DNA from: Gammaproteobacteria bacterium
Lineage (GTDB): Bacteria > Pseudomonadota > Gammaproteobacteria > UBA6429 > Thiohalophilaceae
DNA: 10,677 bases
Direction of reading: 5' to 3'
NCBI GenBank assembly: GCA_030593785.1
Contig: JAUVGM010000041.1
Location: 1 to 10,677 of the forward strand
Each line of letters opens with the position of its first letter. The first letter of the stretch is position 1. Both the position numbers and the translations under genes were made by a program. A model generated the notes under the pieces. It saw only the letters and a list, made by a program, of their open reading frames with translations. It had not been told where the DNA came from and did not search any database. This document shows, piece after piece, positions 5,767 to 10,677 of this stretch.

Positions 5767-8598
5767 TTAACCTGTGTTACGCATACCGGCGGCAATGGCA
5801 CTGATAGTTCTTAACAATGGATGTAACCATTTAGTCCTTTCATCATCACTCAAAGACTCATCACGATATTTCTTAATTAACGACAGTTGAATCTGGTTCA
5901 GAGGATCAAGATAAGGATTACGACGCGTTAGAGATAAAGCAAGGTGTGGCGTTTCTTCCAACAACTCGTTTATTTTAGCAATATTGATTACGTTTTCAGT
6001 CGTTCTCGCATATTCCTTGGATATAATTTTATATACATTTTTTGCAGTATCCTGATTTTCACAAAGCGTCATATACGTTTTGGCAATATTCATTTCACCT
6101 TTGTATAACGCCATTTGTGAATTACTCAGTAATGCACGGAAGAAAGGCCAATCTTTATACATTTTTTGTAATGTTTCTAGATTGTTTTCATCTTTTGCCA
6201 GCCATTTTTCTAAGGCGCTACCTATACCAAACCAGGCAGGCATTGTATGTCGTGATTGTGCCCAGCCGAAGACCCAGGCGATAGCGCGTACAGATTCTTT
6301 TGAACGATTGCCTTTCTTTCTATGCGAAGGGCGCGAACCTATATTCATTTGTCCAATTTCATAAACTGGCGTAGCTTCATAAAAATAATCGAGGAAGCCT
6401 TCAGTGTTATCCGTTAATTGGCGGTATTGATTTTCACCTTCTTGTGCCAATTCAGCCATAATTTCCAGATACTCTGGCTTATCGGATTTTGGTTCTTTAA
6501 TTAAGTTGGTACTGGCTTTTAATAAACCCGTAATACCCATAGTAAGTTCATATACAGCAGTTCGTTGATTGCTGTATTTGTAAGAAAGGACTTCACCTTG
6601 CTCAGTGAATTTAATTTCACCGTGCACTGTACCAGTAGGTTGAGACAAAATGGCGTCGTGTGTTGGTCCACCGCCACGGCCAACAGTACCGCCACGGCCA
6701 TGGAACATTCTTAAACGCACACCACGTGATTTTGAAAGTTCAGTTATTTGTTGCTGTGCTTGATATAAATTCCAAACAGAAGCCAAGATGCCGCCGTCTT
6801 TACAAGAGTCGGAATAGCCGAGCATAACTTCTTGAAGGTTGCCTGATGCTTTTAATAACTCAATATATGTTGAGTTATCAAACAATTGAGTCATGACGGG
6901 TTGTATATGATTTAAGTCATCAACGGTTTCAAATAAAGGAGAAACTTTGACACTGCTAAACCATTGGTTATTATTTTTCCCTACAAGACCTGTTAACCAG
7001 GCAAGGAACATCACTTCCATGACATGACTTGCAGCGTGCGTCATTGAAATAACATAAGTACCAAATGCTTTTGGACTTATTTCTTCACGCATTTTTACCA
7101 TAACTTTAAAAACGCTGACTGTTTCAGCTGACATCTCGCTTAATTTATCAATATCAAATTCGGCACGCGTGTTTTTGATATGCTTAGATAATGTTTCTAA
7201 ACGAGCTTCTTCGTCTAACGACGTATAATCTGAACCATCAATTTGCTTAAGTATTTCTGCAACGGTTTGGCTATGAATAGTTGATTCTTGTCGAATGTCT
7301 AACTTAGAAAGATAAAAACCAAACGTTTCAACTTGGCGAATGAGGTCTTGTAGTTCAGCAGAAGCAGAGCTAGCATCACCATGGCTGATTAATGAATCAC
7401 GAATAAGGTATAAATCATTTAGCATGCCTTGTTCGTTTGCATAATGGCATGTTGAGCTATTAGGTTCTATTTCGTTTAAACGTGCTTCAACTTTATCTAA
7501 GTTGCATTGAATACGGTACTGCATAATGAACAGCTTGCGACGATAAGGTTCTTGCTTAAATCGATTAGGCTTTTCTGCAAACAGTTCAACAACTTCTTCT
7601 TCATCAATATTTAATTGTTTTAAAAATGCATCAGATGGCTTACAAAACAAACTTGATTGAGTGAGTACTTTACTGAGCAATTTAATTTGTTTGAGATATT
7701 CGGTAAGCACTTCCTGAGATTGCATGCGTAGCGCAAGAACTGTTGTTTCCGGTTTAACAAATGGATTACCATCACGATCACCACCAATCCATGAACCAAA
7801 TTGAATAACACTTGGAACTGTGATGCCTGAATCTTTACCATAAGTCCGGCCAATCGCCTTTTCTAAATTACGGTATGTTTGTGGAACTGACTTAAATAAA
7901 CTTTCACGGTAATAATATAAGCCGTTTTTCACTTCATCAGTAACTTGTGGTTTTTCAACACGAACTTCATTTGTTTTATAAAGAATTTGTATGTGTTGCT
8001 CTAAATCTTCAGTGATGTTTTCTTTTTGAATCTTGCTTAGCTTTGTTTCATTAAGCTGATCGCTAATGATATATATACGGCGAATCGCTTCCATCACCGT
8101 GCGACGTTTTGATTCTGTTGGATGAGCAGTAAAAACAGGAATGTAAGCAGTTTGATTTAGCAACTCTTGCAGTTGTTCAGCACTTACATCACTTTTTTGG
8201 AAATCATTTACGGCATTGTAAAAAGAACCTTTCCAGGTAAACCCTTTTGGTCCTACTTCTCGGCGACGTTGTTTATGCTGGAATTCTTCTTCTGCAATAT
8301 TGACCAAACTAAAGTAAATACTAAAGGCACGTACTACGTGTTCAGTTGATTTTGCATCAAGAGATGCAACGAGTTTGTCGAGTCTGCGACGTCTGGCAGA
8401 GTCACTTTTGCCTCTCAGGCTTAAGTGTCCCTTGCGTAATTTTTCTACAGCATTAAATACATCTTTGCCTGCATGTTCGAGTAGTACTTTTCCTAAAATA
8501 TTGCCAAAAAGCTTAACCCGGGAGCGCAGTTGCTTATCTTGGCTGGAAGACATAATTTTAGTTACAGGAGATTCGATTTTTTTTGCTTTAGCTGTCAT
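5767..8598 (-). CDS. ppc: Phosphoenolpyruvate carboxylase
   Basis: Ppc adds bicarbonate to PEP to form oxaloacetate and phosphate, refilling the TCA cycle and feeding aspartate synthesis. Numbering from the start chosen here gives 943 residues. Signatures are TAHPTE with catalytic His159, GGDRDGNP at 272-279, LDIRQES at 433-439, GYSDSCKD at 594-601, FHGRGG and GRGG with Arg635 and Arg641, SRPSHRK at 755-761, and the family's terminal MRNTG. Lys833, Arg893, Arg641 and Asn941 correspond to the E. coli residues that bind the inhibitor aspartate (K773, R832, R587, N881), so feedback by aspartate is likely. It is longer than the 883-residue E. coli enzyme, partly through an N-terminal extension. 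An ATG at 8631 would add 11 residues, but a TATAAT (minus strand) abuts it and would place transcription start inside or after it; 8598 is therefore preferred. Neither start has a strong ribosome-binding site. Confidence 0.95.
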   Translation of the reverse strand: MTAKAKKIESPVTKIMSSSQDKQLRSRVKLFGNILGKVLLEHAGKDVFNAVEKLRKGHLSLRGKSDSARRRRLDKLVASLDAKSTEHVVRAFSIYFSLVNIAEEEFQHKQRRREVGPKGFTWKGSFYNAVNDFQKSDVSAEQLQELLNQTAYIPVFTAHPTESKRRTVMEAIRRIYIISDQLNETKLSKIQKENITEDLEQHIQILYKTNEVRVEKPQVTDEVKNGLYYYRESLFKSVPQTYRNLEKAIGRTYGKDSGITVPSVIQFGSWIGGDRDGNPFVKPETTVLALRMQSQEVLTEYLKQIKLLSKVLTQSSLFCKPSDAFLKQLNIDEEEVVELFAEKPNRFKQEPYRRKLFIMQYRIQCNLDKVEARLNEIEPNSSTCHYANEQGMLNDLYLIRDSLISHGDASSASAELQDLIRQVETFGFYLSKLDIRQESTIHSQTVAEILKQIDGSDYTSLDEEARLETLSKHIKNTRAEFDIDKLSEMSAETVSVFKVMVKMREEISPKAFGTYVISMTHAASHVMEVMFLAWLTGLVGKNNNQWFSSVKVSPLFETVDDLNHIQPVMTQLFDNSTYIELLKASGNLQEVMLGYSDSCKDGGILASVWNLYQAQQQITELSKSRGVRLRMFHGRGGTVGRGGGPTHDAILSQPTGTVHGEIKFTEQGEVLSYKYSNQRTAVYELTMGITGLLKASTNLIKEPKSDKPEYLEIMAELAQEGENQYRQLTDNTEGFLDYFYEATPVYEIGQMNIGSRPSHRKKGNRSKESVRAIAWVFGWAQSRHTMPAWFGIGSALEKWLAKDENNLETLQKMYKDWPFFRALLSNSQMALYKGEMNIAKTYMTLCENQDTAKNVYKIISKEYARTTENVINIAKINELLEETPHLALSLTRRNPYLDPLNQIQLSLIKKYRDESLSDDERTKWLHPLLRTISAIAAGMRNTG

Positions 8599-8631
8599 TG
8601 TGTATAAACTTTCTGTTTCAAAAGGCCGCAT

Positions 8632-8637
8632 ATTATA
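8632..8637 (-). promoter_or_regulatory. ppc: Candidate -10 element of ppc
   Basis: The minus strand reads a perfect TATAAT here, directly before the ATG at 8631. Transcription would begin near 8625, giving a leader of about 26 bases to the ATG at 8598. No good -35 is seen at 15-18 bp, so an activator may be needed or the match may be chance. Confidence 0.4.
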
Positions 8638-8700
8638 CCGTCACTTTGTCTGAAAACCTCTATTGACAAGCTAAAACAGCAGCGAAAAAGTGTGAAAAAA

Positions 8701-8750
8701 GGTGAAGTGGTGAAAATATGTTCAATTTCTATGGTGTTCACCTATATATA
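8701..8750 (+). promoter_or_regulatory. Dyad-rich control region, possible pgi promoter and operator
   Basis: GGTGAA occurs at 8701-8706 and again at 8709-8714, with an inverted copy TTCACC at 8737-8742. TGAAAATATGTTCA at 8711-8724 is palindromic except for one base pair, and GGTGTTCACC lies at 8733-8742. A TATATATA run at 8743-8750 could act as the pgi -10, with TTCAAT at 8721-8726 as a poor -35 (16-bp spacing). Clustered half-sites next to a possible -10 suggest repressor or activator binding. The protein is not identifiable from sequence. A perfect TTGACA at 8663-8668 has no -10 at the right distance. Confidence 0.25.
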
Positions 8751-8825
8751 GCAAGTTTCTGCCCCTTTTGAGCAGTAAATATTGCATACTTTGATTTCAA
8801 AATTGAAAAGAAAATATTAATTAAT

Positions 8826-10472
8826 ATGGAAAAATTAACAGATATACCCGCTTGGAAAGCCTTGTTAAAGCATAAAAATAAGACTGAAAGTGTTTCGATG
8901 CGTGATTTATTTGCGCAGGAGGAAAATCGATTTGAGTCTTTTCATTTACGCTTTAATGACATATTGCTGGATTACTCTAAAAACCGTATTAATAAAGAAA
9001 CGATGTCCTTGTTAATGGATTTAGCAAAGCAAAGTGGAATTAAAGACTGGACTGAAAAAATGTTCAGCGGTGAGAAAATAAATCACACCGAAAATAGAGC
9101 TGTTTTACATACTGCTTTACGCAATCGTAGCGATGAGCCTGTTTATGTCGACGGAAAGAATGTGATGCCTGAAGTGCAATCTGAACTGAAGAAGATGCGT
9201 GAGTATTCAGAATCAATTCGTTCAGGCCATTGGTTAGGCTATAGTGGTAAACCCATTATTGATATTGTAAATATCGGTGTTGGGGGGTCGGATTTAGGTC
9301 CTGTTATGGTGAATGAAGCTTTGCACCCTTATGGTAAAGCAGGTTTGCGCGTGCATTTTGTTTCCAATGTTGATCCTAGCCATATTTGCGATACGTTAAA
9401 AAATCTTGACCCAGAACGAACTTTATTCATTGTTTCTTCAAAAAGTTTTACTACTCAGGATACCATTATGAATGCGCATACTGCGCGTGATTGGTTGATG
9501 GAAAACTCACGTAATGAAACGTCTGTAGCAAAACATTTCATTGCGGTTGCGGCAAATGTCGAAGCGGCAACAGAATTTGGTATTAAAGAAGAAAACATTT
9601 TTAAGATGTGGGACTGGGTTGGAGGTCGTTATTCATTGTGGTCTTCAATTGGTTTATCGGTTGCAATTTATATTGGTATGGATCGATTTGAGTCGCTATT
9701 GCAGGGCGCATATGAAATGGATCAGCATTTTCGTCAAGCACCACTGGAAGAAAATATACCTGTTGTTCTGGCTTTGCTCGGTGTCTGGTATAACAACTTT
9801 TATAATGCCGAGTCACATGTGCTTTTACCTTATGATCAGCATTTGCATCGTTTCCCTGCTTATTTCCAACAGGGTGACATGGAAAGTAATGGAAAGAGTG
9901 TGACTCGCGATGGGCAAAACGTAGACTATGCGACCGGCCCAATTATCTGGGGTGAGTTAGGCATTACCGGGCAACATGCCTTCTATCAAAATCTCCACCA
10001 AGGTACACATCTTGTTCCTGCTGATTTTATTGTTCCAGTCGATAGTCTGAATCCGGTAGGGGATCATCACCTGGTTTTACTGGCCAATTTTTTTGCACAG
10101 ACGCGAACATTAATGACCGGCAAAAATGAAAAAGAAGCACGTGAAGAACTGGTTGCTGAAGGCTATTCAGCAGAAGAGGTTGAACGTTTATATCCTTCAC
10201 GACTAATGTCCGGTAATAAACCTTCAAATACCATTTTGTTTAAAGCGTTAACACCTAAAACCCTGGGATCCTTAATCGCAATGTACGAGCATAAAATTTT
10301 TACCCAGGGCATCATTTGGCAAATTAATTCTTATGATCAACCTGCTGTAGAATTAGGTAAAAAGGTTGCTGCAAATATTTTTGATGATTTAAAACAGCAT
10401 AGGTCAGTTGAACACTATGACGACTCAACCAATGGTTTGATTAAGTATTTTTTGGAAAATAGTAATGATTGA
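8826..10472 (+). CDS. pgi: Glucose-6-phosphate isomerase
   Basis: Pgi interconverts glucose 6-phosphate and fructose 6-phosphate in the cytoplasm, serving glycolysis, gluconeogenesis and, in this kind of bacterium, sugar-phosphate recycling. The 548 residues match the E. coli enzyme (549). Motifs in order are NIGVGGSDLGP at 149-159, HFVSNVDP at 177-184, SSKSFTTQDT at 204-213, GGRYSLWSSIGLS at 266-278, MESNGKS at 352-358, GELGITGQHAF at 376-386 and the C-terminal SYDQPAVELGKKVA region. Glu353, His384 and Lys512 sit two positions before the catalytic E355, H386 and K514 of E. coli, so the active site appears complete. The ATG at 8826 gives the family N-terminus; only a poor purine-rich GAAAAGAAAA precedes it. 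The gene diverges from ppc and converges on a tRNA gene with an 10-bp gap, and no clear terminator lies between. Confidence 0.97.
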   Translation: MEKLTDIPAWKALLKHKNKTESVSMRDLFAQEENRFESFHLRFNDILLDYSKNRINKETMSLLMDLAKQSGIKDWTEKMFSGEKINHTENRAVLHTALRNRSDEPVYVDGKNVMPEVQSELKKMREYSESIRSGHWLGYSGKPIIDIVNIGVGGSDLGPVMVNEALHPYGKAGLRVHFVSNVDPSHICDTLKNLDPERTLFIVSSKSFTTQDTIMNAHTARDWLMENSRNETSVAKHFIAVAANVEAATEFGIKEENIFKMWDWVGGRYSLWSSIGLSVAIYIGMDRFESLLQGAYEMDQHFRQAPLEENIPVVLALLGVWYNNFYNAESHVLLPYDQHLHRFPAYFQQGDMESNGKSVTRDGQNVDYATGPIIWGELGITGQHAFYQNLHQGTHLVPADFIVPVDSLNPVGDHHLVLLANFFAQTRTLMTGKNEKEAREELVAEGYSAEEVERLYPSRLMSGNKPSNTILFKALTPKTLGSLIAMYEHKIFTQGIIWQINSYDQPAVELGKKVAANIFDDLKQHRSVEHYDDSTNGLIKYFLENSND

Positions 10473-10482
10473 TATTTAAAGA

Positions 10483-10567
10483 TGGTAGCGGTGGGCGGAC
10501 TCGAACCGCCACTTCCGAAGAAAAGGGATTTTGAATCCCTCGTGTATACCAATTTCACCACACCGCC
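10483..10567 (-). tRNA. tRNA-Leu (anticodon CAA)
   Basis: An 85-base class II tRNA. Acceptor strands GGCGGTG and CACCGCT pair with a G-U first pair; the discriminator is A and the CCA end is encoded (10483-10485). The anticodon stem AGGGA/TCCCT encloses the loop TTCAAAA, so the anticodon is CAA (complement of 10531-10533), reading UUG leucine codons. The T arm GGCGG-TTCGAGT-CCGCC and the long variable arm with a CTT/AAG stem are clear, and the D arm contains the AAATTGGTATA block typical of bacterial tRNA-Leu. Confidence 0.96.
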
Positions 10568-10628
10568 ATAGACTTTAAAACACCCTTTACAATTATCATT
10601 TGAACTCGATAGATTTGAAAGGCTCGCC

Positions 10629-10634
10629 ATTATA
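10629..10634 (-). promoter_or_regulatory. Candidate -10 of the tRNA-Leu gene
   Basis: The minus strand reads TATAATGGCGAGCC from 10634 downward: a perfect -10 followed by a GC-rich discriminator, as is common in stable RNA promoters subject to stringent control. Transcription would start about 55 bases before the mature tRNA. No convincing -35 is visible at 16-18 bp. A weaker GATAAT on the minus strand lies closer to the tRNA. Confidence 0.4.
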
Positions 10635-10677
10635 GGGTACATCTTGGGACTATGCGAGTCCTGCACGAGTCAATTTT

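Noticed and set aside
5767..8598. Possible loss of aspartate feedback in Ppc
   Set aside because: A first alignment suggested a missing Arg, but careful placement shows K833, R893, R641 and N941 all match the E. coli aspartate-binding residues.
9601..9942. 113-codon minus-strand frame within pgi
   Set aside because: It lies wholly opposite conserved pgi active-site sequence and has no start signal or family resemblance.
10647..10661. GGACT-ATGCG-AGTCC inverted repeat near the right edge
   Set aside because: A 5-bp stem with no T-tract on either side and no neighbouring gene in view; it cannot be assigned a role.
10415..10666. An 83-codon minus-strand open frame containing a GSGGSSPPT-like stretch
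   Set aside because: It runs through the tRNA-Leu gene; this peptide is the usual false translation of a tRNA T arm and is not a protein.

Overview
The window is AT-rich, gene-dense bacterial chromosome. Gene content points to a gammaproteobacterium: pantothenate genes panC and panD, a PilZ/DUF1631/GGDEF/EAL protein, an aspartate-regulated type of PEP carboxylase, a proteobacterial-type glucose-6-phosphate isomerase, and a tRNA-Leu with an encoded CCA end. A low-GC Thiotrichales/Methylophaga-like lineage is a guess from impression only. No phage, plasmid, CRISPR or insertion-sequence genes are visible.

Layout. Positions 1-1466 hold panC, which has a TTG start, and panD. Both are on the plus strand and each appears to have its own promoter. 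Positions 1467-1704 are an AT-rich intergenic region with a C7 tract, a candidate promoter and a nested dyad. Positions 1705-5508 encode a 1267-residue cytoplasmic protein with an N-terminal PilZ domain, a DUF1631 region interrupted by a low-complexity linker with 30-bp tandem repeats, a GGDEF domain with SGDEF at the active site, and a C-terminal EAL domain. Positions 5509-5766 lie between convergent genes and hold a symmetric terminator with a perfect 20-bp stem, followed by an imperfect palindromic, MITE-like element. Positions 5767-8598 carry ppc on the minus strand. Positions 8599-8825 are a divergent ppc/pgi control region with several small dyads. Positions 8826-10472 carry pgi. Positions 10483-10567 carry a convergent tRNA-Leu(CAA), followed by its likely promoter region up to the window end.

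How the genes relate. PanD makes beta-alanine from aspartate and PanC joins it to pantoate, so together they complete pantothenate (coenzyme A precursor) synthesis. Ppc supplies oxaloacetate, and through it aspartate, while Pgi interconverts hexose phosphates at the top of central metabolism. These are ordinary housekeeping genes. The accessory-looking gene is the c-di-GMP protein. It combines a possible c-di-GMP reader (PilZ), a cyclase-type domain (GGDEF) and a phosphodiesterase-type domain (EAL) on an uncharacterised DUF1631 scaffold, with substitutions at signature positions in all three domains. It is the best candidate here for something not yet understood. The other item worth following is the intergenic palindromic element at 5627-5754.
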